From: AC-49 sp963817035
Lineage (GTDB): Bacteria; Actinomycetota; Thermoleophilia; Solirubrobacterales; Solirubrobacteraceae
Assembly (NCBI GenBank): GCA_963817035.1
Contig: CAWFMM010000004.1
Location: forward strand, 2,046,001 to 2,110,000
Reading direction: 5' to 3'
DNA: 64,000 bases
Shown in pieces: positions 37,802 to 46,400 of this stretch (position 1 is the stretch's first letter; each line of letters starts with the position of its first letter). The translations under genes and the position numbers were made by a program. The notes beneath the pieces are model-generated. The model was not told the DNA's origin. It worked only from the letters and a program-made list of their open reading frames with translations, and did not search any database.

Positions 37802-38332
37802 CTAGGCGTCGGCAACCGCGGCAACGTAGGGCAGGTTGCGGTAGCGCTCGCCCAGGTCCAGGCCGTAGCCGATCGCGAAACGGTCGGGGATCTCGAAGCC
37901 GACGTAGCGTGCATGGAGATCGACGCGCAGCCGCGCGGGCTTGGTCAGGAGCGCGCAGACCTCAAGCGACGCGGGCGAGCGGGCCCCGAGATTGCGCATC
38001 AGGTACTGGAGCGTCAGACCCGAGTCGACGATGTCCTCGACGATCAGGACATCGCGCCCTTCGATCGGCGCGTCGAGGTCCTTGAGGATCCGCACGACGC
38101 CGCTCGAGTCGGTCGCCGAGCCGTAGGAGGCGACGGCCATGAAGTCGACCTCGCACGGGATGTCGATGTGACGCATCAGGTCAGAGAGGAAGAAGACTGC
38201 GCCCTTGAGGACCCCGACGAGCAGGAGGTCGCGGCCGGCGTAGTCGCGTGCGATCTCACCTCCCATCTCGCGGACCCGGTTTTTGAGCTGGTCGGGCTGG
38301 ACGAGCATCTCGCCGATTCGGGGGTCGCGCAC
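37802..38332 (-). CDS. hpt: Hypoxanthine phosphoribosyltransferase
   Basis: A 176-residue purine-salvage enzyme converting hypoxanthine and guanine to nucleotides with PRPP. The PRPP-binding signature is VLIVEDIVDSGLTLQYL. The catalytic flexible-loop region SYGSATDSSGVVRI and the C-terminal VGFEIPDRFAIGYGLDLGER are intact. In most relatives it directly follows tilS. Here a polyamine-type ABC transporter operon stands between, and hpt starts ten bases before the potC stop on the shared strand. Confidence 0.97.
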   Translation of the reverse strand: MRDPRIGEMLVQPDQLKNRVREMGGEIARDYAGRDLLLVGVLKGAVFFLSDLMRHIDIPCEVDFMAVASYGSATDSSGVVRILKDLDAPIEGRDVLIVEDIVDSGLTLQYLMRNLGARSPASLEVCALLTKPARLRVDLHARYVGFEIPDRFAIGYGLDLGERYRNLPYVAAVADA

Positions 38333-38342
38333 GAGAGGCAGT

Positions 38343-39143
38343 CTATGCGCGACGCAGAACCCCCGAGTCGCGGGTCAATCGCTGGGCCAGGGTGACCGGA
38401 ACGATCGTGATCGCCACGGTCAACAGAACGACGACGTTGACCTCGGGCAACTGCTGCCCGAGACGGATCTTTCCGAAGATCCACAGCGGCAGCGTGTTCT
38501 GGGCTCCGGCGGTGAACGTGGTCACGATCACCTCGTCGAACGAAAGCGCGAAGGCGAGCAGCCCGCCTGCGACGAGCGCCGTCGAGACGACCGGCCAGGT
38601 CACGAAGCGGAACGTCTGCCAGCCGTCGGCGCCGAGATCCATCGACGCCTCGGTCAGCGACGTCTGCGTCCGGCGCAGGCGCGCGAGGACATTGTTGTAG
38701 ACGAGCACGATGCAGAACGTGGCGTGGCCGATGACGATCGTCAGCAGCGAGAACCGCACGTCGGAGAACGTGAAGAACGAGTTCAGCGCCATCCCCGTGA
38801 TGATCCCCGGCAGGGCGAGCGGCAGGACGAGCAGGAACGACACCGCCTCGCGACCGAAGAAGCGGAACCGGGCGACGGCGAACGCTGCGAGTGTGCCCAG
38901 CGCCAGCGCGATCACGGTGCTGATCAACCCCGCCTTGACCGACAGCCACAGCGCGGCGCGCATGTCCCCGTCGTGGAACGTCGTCGAGAACCACTTCGTG
39001 CTCAGGCCCGGAATCGGCCAGCTCTGCACGTTGGACTCGTTGAACGCGTAGACGACGATCAGGATCAGCGGGAAGAACAGAAACAGCATCACCAGACCGG
39101 CGAACACGCGCAGCGCGATGCGGGTCGATCGCTTCTCGGTCAT
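38343..39143 (-). CDS. potC: Spermidine/putrescine-type ABC transporter permease PotC
   Basis: A 266-residue permease starting at ATG 39143, which overlaps the potB stop by four bases. Six membrane helices are visible. The EAA loop that contacts the ATPase reads SLTEASMDLGADGWQTFRFV. The sequence FDEVIVTTFTAGAQNTLPLW is typical of PotC. It follows potB in the canonical order. Confidence 0.93.
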   Translation of the reverse strand: MTEKRSTRIALRVFAGLVMLFLFFPLILIVVYAFNESNVQSWPIPGLSTKWFSTTFHDGDMRAALWLSVKAGLISTVIALALGTLAAFAVARFRFFGREAVSFLLVLPLALPGIITGMALNSFFTFSDVRFSLLTIVIGHATFCIVLVYNNVLARLRRTQTSLTEASMDLGADGWQTFRFVTWPVVSTALVAGGLLAFALSFDEVIVTTFTAGAQNTLPLWIFGKIRLGQQLPEVNVVVLLTVAITIVPVTLAQRLTRDSGVLRRA

Positions 39144-40060
39144 AGCGCGTCGAACGCTCCCATCCGCCGCGCGAACCAGAGGTAGGTGCCCATGACGATC
39201 AGCGGCACCGTCGCGTAGGCGGCCGCGAACGGCACGTTGTTGGAGATCCCGACGCTGCGAAAGACGACGTTGCCGATGAAGTCCGATCCCGCCCCGCCGA
39301 CCAGTGTCGGCGTGATGAAGTCGCCCATCGTCAGTGAGAAGGTGAAGATCGAGCCGGCGACCAGGCCGGGCAGCGCGAGCGGCAGCAGCACGCGACGCAC
39401 CGTCGTCGACCCGCGCGCGCCAAGATCGGCCGACGCTTCCAGGAACGAATCGGGGATCCGCTCGATCGCCGCCCAGACCGGCAGGATCATGAACGGCAGC
39501 CAGATGTAGCTGAAGACGATCCACATCGCCCAGTTGGAGTAGGCGACGTTGACCGACCCGAGCCCGATCTGATCGAGCGTCCAGTTGAGGACTCCGTTCT
39601 TGGCCAGGATCAGCCGCCACGCGTACACGCGCACGAGATAGCTCGTCCACAGCGGCACGAGCACGGCGACGAACAGCGCGCCTCGCATCCGCCGCGAGGC
39701 CAGCCGCACGGCGAAGTACGCGAACGGCAAAGCGATCAGCGCATCGGTGATCGTGACCGCGGCGGCGATGCCGATCGTCCGTAGCGCGATCGTCCGGTAC
39801 ACCGGATCGTCGAGCAGGGTCTGGAAGTTGCGCGTCGTCCAGTTGCGAACCAGATCGCCGGTGAACGTGTCCACGCTCCAGAACGCGGAAATGAAGAGCA
39901 CGACGAGCGCCGTCAGGTAGATCGCGACGAACCATGCCGACGGCGCGGCGAGCAGGAGGGCGGCGCGCAGCCGTGGCCGGCGGTTCAGAGCCGCCGACGC
40001 ACGGACGCGAGCCGCGGCGACGGGGGCTACCCCTTCACCTCCGTCCACTTCTGTTGCCAC
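39140..40060 (-). CDS. potB: Spermidine/putrescine-type ABC transporter permease PotB
   Basis: A 306-residue permease with a charged N-terminal stretch and about six helices (first: LLLAAPSAWFVAIYLTALVV). The coupling helix is PDSFLEASADLGARGSTTVR. Other typical parts are YLVRVYAWRLILAKNGVLN and MGDFITPTLVGGAGSDFIGN. The first 34 bases overlap the end of potD; the true start may be slightly inside. It forms the channel with PotC. Confidence 0.93.
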   Translation of the reverse strand: MATEVDGGEGVAPVAAARVRASAALNRRPRLRAALLLAAPSAWFVAIYLTALVVLFISAFWSVDTFTGDLVRNWTTRNFQTLLDDPVYRTIALRTIGIAAAVTITDALIALPFAYFAVRLASRRMRGALFVAVLVPLWTSYLVRVYAWRLILAKNGVLNWTLDQIGLGSVNVAYSNWAMWIVFSYIWLPFMILPVWAAIERIPDSFLEASADLGARGSTTVRRVLLPLALPGLVAGSIFTFSLTMGDFITPTLVGGAGSDFIGNVVFRSVGISNNVPFAAAYATVPLIVMGTYLWFARRMGAFDAL

Positions 40061-41214
40061 GTCGTGTAGTCGGTGCAGTCGGTGTCACCGTTGTCGCACT
40101 GCGTGGTCGGCGTCTTCCAGAACTTGATCGAGTTGAAGTACGACGCCGGTGCGTTGGCGTGGTACTGGGCGCACGATCCCTTCGAGAGCTGATCCATGAC
40201 CGCGCAGGCCTTGGTATTGGCCGGCGTCTCACCGAACGAGATCGCCTGCTGCGCCTGGACCTTCGGGGTCGAAACCCACTTCATCCACATGTAGGCGCAG
40301 TTGGGGTGCTGGGCGTGAGCCGAGAGCATCCACGTGTCGGCCCAACCCGTCGCACCCTCGGACGGGATCAGATCCTTGACCGGCGTCTTGGCCGCCTGCA
40401 GCGTGTTGGTCTGGTAGGGCCACGACGCCCCGACGACGGCGTCCCCGTTCTTGAACAGGTCGATCTCGTCGGAGGCCAGCGCCCAATACTTCTTGACCAG
40501 CGGACGCTGCTTCTTGAGCAGGTTGACGGCGGCGTCGAGCTGGGTTTCGGTCAGCTCGTAGGGGTCGGTGATACCGAGGTCCGGCTGATGCTTGGACAGG
40601 TACAGAGCGGCGTCAGCGATCTGGATCGGGTTGTCGGGCACGGTGACCTCGCCCTTGTACTTCGGGTCGTAGATCGCCGCCCAGCTCGTCGGCGCGATCG
40701 GGATCTTCTTGGTGTTGTAGATCAGTGTGTTCGGGCCCCACTGCAGCGAGACGCCGTAGTGGACGCCGTCGACCGTGTTGTGCGACGGCGACTTGAGCTG
40801 CGGAATGAAGTCCTTCCATCCCGGGATCAGGTTGACGTTGACCGGGCCGACGTCCTTGCCGCGGATCAAGCGCAGGCTGGCGTCACCGGACGCGGACACG
40901 AGGTCGTACTGGCTGCCGCCGCCCTGGCGCATCAGCGTGACCATCTCGTCGGAGGAGCCGCCGTACTTGGCATGAACCTGACAGCCGGTCGCGGCTTCGA
41001 ACGGCTTGACCCACTCGGGCTCGGTGTAGCCCTCCCAGGCGATCACGTTGAGCGTGCCCTCGCCCTTGCCGATCGACGCCTGACCCTGAGTGGTCTTGGT
41101 CGAGGCGCCCGTGCTCGAGCTGCTGCTCGACGACCCGCCGCCGCCGCACGCCTCGATCAGCATGGATGCGAGAAAGAGCGCGAGGATCGCGGCGATTGTC
41201 CGGTGCTGTCTCAT
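40027..41214 (-). CDS. potD: Polyamine-type ABC transporter substrate-binding lipoprotein
   Basis: A 395-residue lipoprotein starting at ATG 41214: MRQHRTIAAILALFLASMLI then the lipobox ending at Cys (LIEAC), then a Gly/Ser linker (GGGGSSSSSSST). The binding fold shows NVIAWEGYTEPEWVKPFEAA, the motif of PotD/PotF proteins, and SWAAIYDPKYKGEVTVPDNP. It anchors at the outer face of the membrane. Substrate is assumed to be spermidine/putrescine, but close relatives take other cationic or organic solutes. Its stop region overlaps potB and its start overlaps potA. Confidence 0.92.
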   Translation of the reverse strand: MRQHRTIAAILALFLASMLIEACGGGGSSSSSSSTGASTKTTQGQASIGKGEGTLNVIAWEGYTEPEWVKPFEAATGCQVHAKYGGSSDEMVTLMRQGGGSQYDLVSASGDASLRLIRGKDVGPVNVNLIPGWKDFIPQLKSPSHNTVDGVHYGVSLQWGPNTLIYNTKKIPIAPTSWAAIYDPKYKGEVTVPDNPIQIADAALYLSKHQPDLGITDPYELTETQLDAAVNLLKKQRPLVKKYWALASDEIDLFKNGDAVVGASWPYQTNTLQAAKTPVKDLIPSEGATGWADTWMLSAHAQHPNCAYMWMKWVSTPKVQAQQAISFGETPANTKACAVMDQLSKGSCAQYHANAPASYFNSIKFWKTPTTQCDNGDTDCTDYTTWQQKWTEVKG

Positions 41215-42338
41215 GACGGGGCATCCTTTTCGGTTGCTGCTTTCAGGGCGGACATCTGATCGGTCCGCCAGGTCAGTCGCCAACGCCGCCCGCGCTCGGT
41301 CAGCACGGCCGCGGCGTCGGTGTCGATGTTCTGGCGCAGGACGGCGAGCGTGGTGCCGTCCTCGAGTTCGACGACGTAGCGCGTGATCGCGCCGAGATAG
41401 CTGACCTCGGCGACGGTTCCGTCGGCGATCTCGGTCCCCGGGGACGCGGCGTCGCCGTCGGCCAGCACGGAGATCCTCTCGGGGCGGATCGTGTAGCGCA
41501 CGTCGCCGCGAACCACGACGTTCGACGTGCCGACGAAGCCGGCGACGAACTCGTTGACCGGGTGCTCGTAGATCTCCCCCGGCGTCCCGACCTGCTCGAG
41601 GTGGCCGCGCGAGAACACGCCGACGCGATCGCTCATCGTCAGCGCCTCGTCCTGGTCGTGGGTGACGTAAAGGAACGTGATCGCATCGCCGATCTCCGCC
41701 TGAATGCGCTTGAGCTCGGACTGCATCTCCTGGCGCAGCTTGAGATCGAGCGCGCCGAGCGGCTCGTCGAGCAACAGCACGGCGGGGCGATTGACGAGCG
41801 CGCGGGCCAGCGCGACGCGCTGGCGCTGGCCGCCGGAGAGCTGGATCGGCTTGCGCGCGCCGAGGCCCTCGAGACGGACCATGTTCAGCGCCTCCTCGGC
41901 GCGCTGCGTGCGTTCGCCCTTCGCGACGCCCTTCACGCGCAGGCCGTAGGCGACGTTCTCGGCGACCGTCATGTGCGGGAACAGCGCGTAGTCCTGGAAG
42001 ACCGTGTTGACGTCGCGCAGATACGGCGCGCGGCGGGTCACGTCGGCACCATCCAGTTCGACGGTTCCGCGATCGGGCGACTCGAAGCCGGCGATCAGGC
42101 GCAGCGTCGTCGTCTTGCCCGAGCCGGAGGGCCCAAGCAGCGTGAAGAACTCGCCACGGTTGACGACCAGGTCCAGGTTCTCGAGCGCGACGACGTCGCC
42201 GTAGGACTTGCGCAGGCCGGTCACGCGTACCGCGACCGCGGCCTGGGGCGATTCGTCGGGCTGGGCGGGCCCGGAATCCGAGGCGCTGGATACGGCGACA
42301 GGCAAGGTTGCGACTCTACGTCCAATGGGCCGTCGCAT
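41211..42338 (-). CDS. potA: Polyamine-type ABC transporter ATPase PotA
   Basis: A 375-residue ATPase from ATG 42338. Walker A GPSGSGKTT, Q-loop FQDYALFPHMTV, signature LSGGQRQRVALARAL, Walker B VLLLDEPLGALD, H-loop VTHDQDEAL. The C-terminal TOBE domain (SVLADGDAASPGTEIADGTV) is of the PotA/CysA class. Order potA-potD-potB-potC with 4-34 base overlaps forms one operon. It starts 34 bases after the tilS stop, so the operon interrupts the usual tilS-hpt link. Confidence 0.95.
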   Translation of the reverse strand: MRRPIGRRVATLPVAVSSASDSGPAQPDESPQAAVAVRVTGLRKSYGDVVALENLDLVVNRGEFFTLLGPSGSGKTTTLRLIAGFESPDRGTVELDGADVTRRAPYLRDVNTVFQDYALFPHMTVAENVAYGLRVKGVAKGERTQRAEEALNMVRLEGLGARKPIQLSGGQRQRVALARALVNRPAVLLLDEPLGALDLKLRQEMQSELKRIQAEIGDAITFLYVTHDQDEALTMSDRVGVFSRGHLEQVGTPGEIYEHPVNEFVAGFVGTSNVVVRGDVRYTIRPERISVLADGDAASPGTEIADGTVAEVSYLGAITRYVVELEDGTTLAVLRQNIDTDAAAVLTERGRRWRLTWRTDQMSALKAATEKDAPS

Positions 42339-42372
42339 TCCATCGCCGAAGCGGCCGAGTTGTCGCCGGGCG

Positions 42373-43320
42373 CTACGCCGGCTTGGACAACCGGACACGC
42401 AGCACACCGCGCGTGATGGCGACGCGGGCGCCGTCGCCGATGTCGAGCTGGGCGTCGGACCCGAGGGCGAGGACGTCCGGCAGACGCCGCGCGGCCCGTG
42501 GGCACAGCGCGCCGGTGACGTCCTCGGCGAGGCGGCGCAGGATCAGACGCGCGAGCGCGGGCGGCAGCGCGGCGAGATGCTCGAGGCTGATCTCGTCGCG
42601 GCCGTTGAGTGCGGTCTGCACGACCTCGTCGAGCACCCTGGACTCCTCGCGCAGCAGCTCGGCCGTCCAGACGATGTTGCGCTGGGCGCGCTCGTCGACG
42701 GCGCGTAGCGCGGGCAGCAGCTCGTTGCGCACGCGCGCCCGCGCGAAGCGGGGATCGTCATTTGAGGCGTCCTCGCGCCAGCTGAGGCCACGCGCGCGAC
42801 ACCACTGCTCTGTGTCCTCGCGGGTGATCGTCAGCAGCGGGCGGATGAGCCATCCGCTGCTGGGCTCCATACCGAGCAGCGCGCGGCGCCCGGGCGACGT
42901 CGCGAGGCGGTAGAGGATCGTCTCGGCCTGATCGGTCGCGGTGTGCGCGGCGGCGAGCCGGGCTCCGCGCGTCGCGGCGATGCGCGCTCCCGCGCCGTAG
43001 CGCACGTCGCGTGCCCACGCGTGGAGGTTGCCGGCGGCGTCGGCGGGCCTGGTCACCTGTTCGACCGTCAGCGGCACGCCGAGCTGGTCGGCGAGCTGCC
43101 GGCAGTGCTCGGCGTCACTCGTCGAGTCGGCGCCGCGCAGGCTGTAGTCGACGTGCAGGGCACTGACCGCCGGCGCGCCACTCAGCAGGACGGCGATGTC
43201 GAGCAGGCAGACCGAGTCGCGACCGCCCGAGAGCAGGACGACGACGGGCGCCGACGCGGGCAGCAGCCCGGTCTGGCGCACGCGCTCCAGAAGCTCCGAC
43301 GTGGCGGTGGTGACGGCCAC
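42373..43320 (-). CDS. tilS: tRNA(Ile)-lysidine synthetase
   Basis: A 315-residue PP-loop enzyme that puts lysidine on C34 of tRNA-Ile(CAU) so that it reads AUA. The ATP loop is VVLLSGGRDSVCLLD. Conserved parts DYSLRGADSTSDAEHCRQLA, ARDVRYGAGARIAATRGARL, AAHTATDQAETILYRLA, and RPLLTITREDTEQWC are all present. The C-terminal region is short, as in actinobacteria. It heads the supercluster; the next upstream gene is a desaturase. Confidence 0.95.
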   Translation of the reverse strand: MAVTTATSELLERVRQTGLLPASAPVVVLLSGGRDSVCLLDIAVLLSGAPAVSALHVDYSLRGADSTSDAEHCRQLADQLGVPLTVEQVTRPADAAGNLHAWARDVRYGAGARIAATRGARLAAAHTATDQAETILYRLATSPGRRALLGMEPSSGWLIRPLLTITREDTEQWCRARGLSWREDASNDDPRFARARVRNELLPALRAVDERAQRNIVWTAELLREESRVLDEVVQTALNGRDEISLEHLAALPPALARLILRRLAEDVTGALCPRAARRLPDVLALGSDAQLDIGDGARVAITRGVLRVRLSKPA

Positions 43321-43332
43321 CGCGCCAGGATG

Positions 43333-44280
43333 TCAGGTCTGCGGAATTGCGTCCCCGTCCGCCCCCGGCGTCGGCGTCAGGACCGGGCCGGGCGTCGAGT
43401 GAGTGCCGGGCGTCCCGATCATCTGGGCCTGGCGCTCGGGCGTGACCCGCACGACGTCCTTGATGAGGCCGAGCTTCTCCATCACCCAGATCATGCCCGC
43501 GGAGATGTCAATCTCGCGCTTGCGCAGGCCGTGGGCGGCCGAACGTGGGAAGGCGTGGTGGTTGTGGTGCCAGGCCTCGCCGAGTGAGGGCAGCGCGAGC
43601 CAGAAGACGTTGGTCGAGTGATCCTCGATCGCGAAGCGGCGGTTGCCGGTGAAGTGACAGACGCTGTTGATCGACCAGGTGACGTGATGCAGGAAGAAGA
43701 CGCGGACGAGGCCGGCCCAGAGCAGCATCTCGAGCGCGCCGATCAGCGTGCCGTGGATCGCGAAGCCGAGGACGAACGGGATCGCCAGCGTCGCGAGGAC
43801 CAGCATCTCGAACATCCGGTTGATCTTGCGCATGCCGCGGTCTTCGAGCAGGTCAGGCGCGTACTTGGCACGGCGCGCTTGGCCGTGCTCGGTCAGCAGC
43901 CAGCCGACGTGCGCGTGCCACAGCCCCTTGAGGCCCGAGCCACCGCCGACGTGCGGACTGTGCGGGTCGCCCTCCTCGTCGGTGTGCGCGTGATGCTTGC
44001 GATGGTCGGCGACCCAGTCGATGACCCGCCCCTGGACAGCCATCGAACCGAGGATCGCAAGCGAGTAGCGGACCGAGCCGGGCGCCTGGAAGGCGCGGTG
44101 GGTGAGCATCCGATGAAAGCCGATCGTGATGCCGAAGCCACAGATCAGGTAGAGGACGGCGGCAACGATGAGGTCGGCGGCGTCGACGCCGTGGCCCCAG
44201 AGAGTGATGATCGCGAGGATGACACCGAGGAATGGAATGACGACGGCGGCGAGGTTCGCGTTGCGCTGGGCGAGGGTCAT
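43333..44280 (-). CDS. Acyl-CoA desaturase (delta-9/SCD type)
   Basis: A 315-residue integral membrane desaturase of the stearoyl-CoA type. His boxes: GFHRMLTHRAF, DWVADHRKHHAHTDEEGDPH and EAWHHNHHAFPRSA. The C-terminal tail (GTPGTHSTPGPVLTPTPGAD) is low-complexity and Pro/Thr-rich. This class acts on acyl-CoA chains, unlike the acyl-lipid type at 27453-28502. It is divergent from a PucR-type regulator over an 83-base region with a palindrome, which suggests specific control. Confidence 0.93.
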   Translation of the reverse strand: MTLAQRNANLAAVVIPFLGVILAIITLWGHGVDAADLIVAAVLYLICGFGITIGFHRMLTHRAFQAPGSVRYSLAILGSMAVQGRVIDWVADHRKHHAHTDEEGDPHSPHVGGGSGLKGLWHAHVGWLLTEHGQARRAKYAPDLLEDRGMRKINRMFEMLVLATLAIPFVLGFAIHGTLIGALEMLLWAGLVRVFFLHHVTWSINSVCHFTGNRRFAIEDHSTNVFWLALPSLGEAWHHNHHAFPRSAAHGLRKREIDISAGMIWVMEKLGLIKDVVRVTPERQAQMIGTPGTHSTPGPVLTPTPGADGDAIPQT

Positions 44281-44346
44281 GGCTAGAAGGTTCTCGTGGA
44301 TCCGTGGCCGATTCTTGGCGGATGCCCCGTGTTCGCCGGCTCGATC

Positions 44347-44363
44347 TTGTAGCTTTCCTACAA
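44347..44363. promoter_or_regulatory. Palindrome TTGTAG-N5-CTACAA, likely operator
   Basis: A perfect 6-bp inverted repeat ends one base before ATG 44364 of the PucR gene, within the divergent region to the desaturase. A bound regulator here would block or adjust its own translation start region and the desaturase promoter. Assignment to the adjacent PucR protein is by position. Confidence 0.5.
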
Positions 44364-45446
44364 ATGCTCGCCGATGCGCTGCGACCCGTTCTCCCCACCC
44401 TGTCCGACGAGATCATCGAGGCGATCGCCGTCGAGGTGCCCGAGTACGCCCGCCCGATGGAGGGCGCGTTCGGGCACGCGGTCCGGCTCGGCGTCGAGCG
44501 GGCGCTCACGCGATTCCTCGACGACGACCGCCGCGGCCATCGCGTCTACTTCGAGCTCGGGCGCCTGGAGATGCGCGAGGGACGCAGCCTCGACGCGCTG
44601 CTCAGCGCCTACCGGGTCGGCGCGCGGCTGGCGTGGCGGCGGTTCGTCGACGCGGGGCGCGACGCCGGCGTGGCGCCGGACGAGCTCTACACGCTCGGCG
44701 AGTCGATCTTCGCCTATATCGACGAGCTGTCGGCCGAGTCGATCGAGGGCTACGCGGCCGAGCAGTCGGCGTCGGCCGGTGAGACGGCGCGGCGCCGCAC
44801 GCAGCTCGTGCGCATGGTGCTCAGCGACCCGCCCCACGACGACGACGAGACGGCCGAGCTCGCAACCGAGCTCGGCTGGCAGCCGCCGCGTCGCCTCGCG
44901 GTGCTCGTCGTCGACGACACCGAACCGGTCGCGCTGGCCGCGATGATCGCGATCGTCGATGGACGGACCATCGCGCTGATCGACGACGCCCGCGAGCCAG
45001 GGTTGCACGACCGCCTCGGCCGTGTCCTGCGCGGGCGTCATGCCGCCCTCGGCCCGGAGGTTCCGCGCCGAGGCGCCGCTCGCTCCTTCGCCCGCGCCCA
45101 ACTCGCGCTCGCGGTAACCGGTGCGGATGAGGGGAAGGGGCTCGTGGTGGCCGAGCACCACCTCGAGGCGCTGCTGCTCGGCGGCGACCCGGCGTTGGGC
45201 GCCGAGCTGGCGGCGACGGTGTTGGCGCCGCTGCGCGAGCTGCCCAGCGCGGCCCAGGCCAAGCTGACGGCGACGCTACGGACGTGGCTCGATCACCAGG
45301 GGCGTGTCGAGTCGACGGCGGCGGCGTTGAAGGTTCATCCGCAGACGGTGCGTTACCGACTGGCGCAGCTGCGGGAGCTGTTCGGCGCGATGTTGGACGA
45401 GGCCGATGGGCGGTTCCGGCTGGCGCTGGCGCTGCGGGTGGCGTAG
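44364..45446 (+). CDS. PucR-type helix-turn-helix regulator
   Basis: A 360-residue regulator. I start at ATG 44364 (MLADALRPVLPTLSDEII), since earlier codons cross the palindrome and lack conservation; GTG 44304 and ATG 44322 are in frame. The N-terminal effector region has the PucR pattern VPEYARPMEGAFGHAVRLGV and RRTQLVRMVLSDPPHD. The C-terminal HTH_30 domain is TLRTWLDHQGRVESTAAALK followed by VHPQTVRYRLAQLRELFG. PucR-like proteins such as FasR of Streptomyces control fatty-acid genes, so the divergent desaturase is the obvious target. Confidence 0.85.
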   Translation: MLADALRPVLPTLSDEIIEAIAVEVPEYARPMEGAFGHAVRLGVERALTRFLDDDRRGHRVYFELGRLEMREGRSLDALLSAYRVGARLAWRRFVDAGRDAGVAPDELYTLGESIFAYIDELSAESIEGYAAEQSASAGETARRRTQLVRMVLSDPPHDDDETAELATELGWQPPRRLAVLVVDDTEPVALAAMIAIVDGRTIALIDDAREPGLHDRLGRVLRGRHAALGPEVPRRGAARSFARAQLALAVTGADEGKGLVVAEHHLEALLLGGDPALGAELAATVLAPLRELPSAAQAKLTATLRTWLDHQGRVESTAAALKVHPQTVRYRLAQLRELFGAMLDEADGRFRLALALRVA

Positions 45447-45463
45447 TGCGTGGCTGTGCCGCG

Positions 45464-45489
45464 TGGGGTGGCGTTGCGAACAGCGCGAC
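45464..45489 (+). repeat. Short dispersed repeat, copy B
   Basis: TGGGGTGG, five bases, then CGAACAGCGCGAC. It matches copy A at 35018-35041 with one substitution in the shared blocks and a two-base length difference in the spacer. It lies just downstream of the PucR stop. Confidence 0.3.
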
Positions 45490-45526
45490 CGGAACCGGGC
45501 CCGGAAGTCAGATGACCCGGCAAAAC

Positions 45527-45559
45527 GCGGCGGGACCCTCGTCACGGGAGCCCCGCCGC
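45527..45559. terminator. Hairpin downstream of the PucR gene
   Basis: An 8-bp stem GCGGCGGG/CCCGCCGC encloses a second CCC/GGG pairing. It lies in the 279-base gap between the PucR gene and the convergent SCP2 gene. No T tract follows. The rest of the gap (45447-45725) has no gene. Confidence 0.45.
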
Positions 45560-45725
45560 TGTGCGGGCACACGGCCCGCTGCGTTGGACCGGCGGCGCTC
45601 GTCTCGTTGCCGGCGGCGCCTCGCGGATGCTCTACGCACCCACTCCCCGGTCCTGGTGCATCACATTCCCAATTGCCTCACAAGGTCTACCGCCGACGCG
45701 CCATCCTTGTCAACGTCAAAGACCG

Positions 45726-46148
45726 TCAGCTGACCAGCAGGTGCGGAAACTCCTCGGCGATCATCGCGCGGTACTGCGCGTAGACCGGCTCCGTGATCGG
45801 GATCAACGCGAGCGCCGACTTGATGTCGCCGCCGGCCTTGATGCGCCGTCGGGCGATCGCCACGACGACGTTCTCCTTGCCCTGGAAGTACGTGTTCGCA
45901 GTCTCCGCCGACATCGTCATCGTCACCTTGGGTTTGAACTCCGGGTCGTCGGACCAGTCCCACACGAGGTTGCCGTCCTCGCCGTCGCGCGCCGCGCGGA
46001 TGTTCAGCACGAGGTCGACATCGGTGAACGCGAACTGCTGGGGAACGTCGGCGTCGCGCAGCTTTGGTCCCATCACCGGGTCGGTGTCCATGATCGAGAA
46101 CACGCGATCCATCACCGTGCGGAACTCCTTGACGTTCTCGAAGGTCAT
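45726..46148 (-). CDS. SCP2 sterol-transfer family protein
   Basis: A 140-residue lipid-binding protein of the SCP2 fold: QQFAFTDVDLVLNIRAARDG, the strand/helix core PEFKPKVTMTMSAETANTYF, and FQGKENVVVAIARRRIKAGG, then a closing helix. It probably binds acyl chains or sterol-like lipids. ATG 46148 is preferred because AGGAG stands seven bases before it; ATG 46154 is too close to it. The start overlaps the TGA of a decayed acyltransferase gene, so this is the surviving end of an SDR-acyltransferase-SCP2 operon. Confidence 0.88.
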   Translation of the reverse strand: MTFENVKEFRTVMDRVFSIMDTDPVMGPKLRDADVPQQFAFTDVDLVLNIRAARDGEDGNLVWDWSDDPEFKPKVTMTMSAETANTYFQGKENVVVAIARRRIKAGGDIKSALALIPITEPVYAQYRAMIAEEFPHLLVS

Positions 46149-46400
46149 GCCCATGCTCCTTCTCGTTGGACGAGGTTGTCCAGGACCTTCGCCTGGATCA
46201 GGTCGCGGATCGTCTCGGATATCTCCAGCACCTGAGCGCGATCGTTGGCCGCTTCGGGACCGTACGCCCTCAGATCGATCGGCGGGCAGAACTCGATCCG
46301 CCAGCGCGACGGCAGCGGCACGAGGCCGAGCGGGCCGAGCCACGGGAACGTTGGCGTGATCGGGAGATACGGCGCGCGCAGCAGCCTCGTGAGCGACCGC
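46145..46400 (-). pseudogene. Lysophospholipid acyltransferase, C-terminal remnant
   Basis: A third reading frame, read on the minus strand from about 46400 to the TGA overlapping the SCP2 ATG, encodes RLLRAPYLPITPTFPWLGPL, then GLVPLPSRWRIEFCPPIDL, then a helical tail to REGAWA. This is the end of an acyltransferase of the type next to GalE2-like SDRs in mycobacteria (Rv0502). The catalytic HX4D part is gone. It is joined directly to the SDR remnant, evidently by deletion. Confidence 0.7.
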
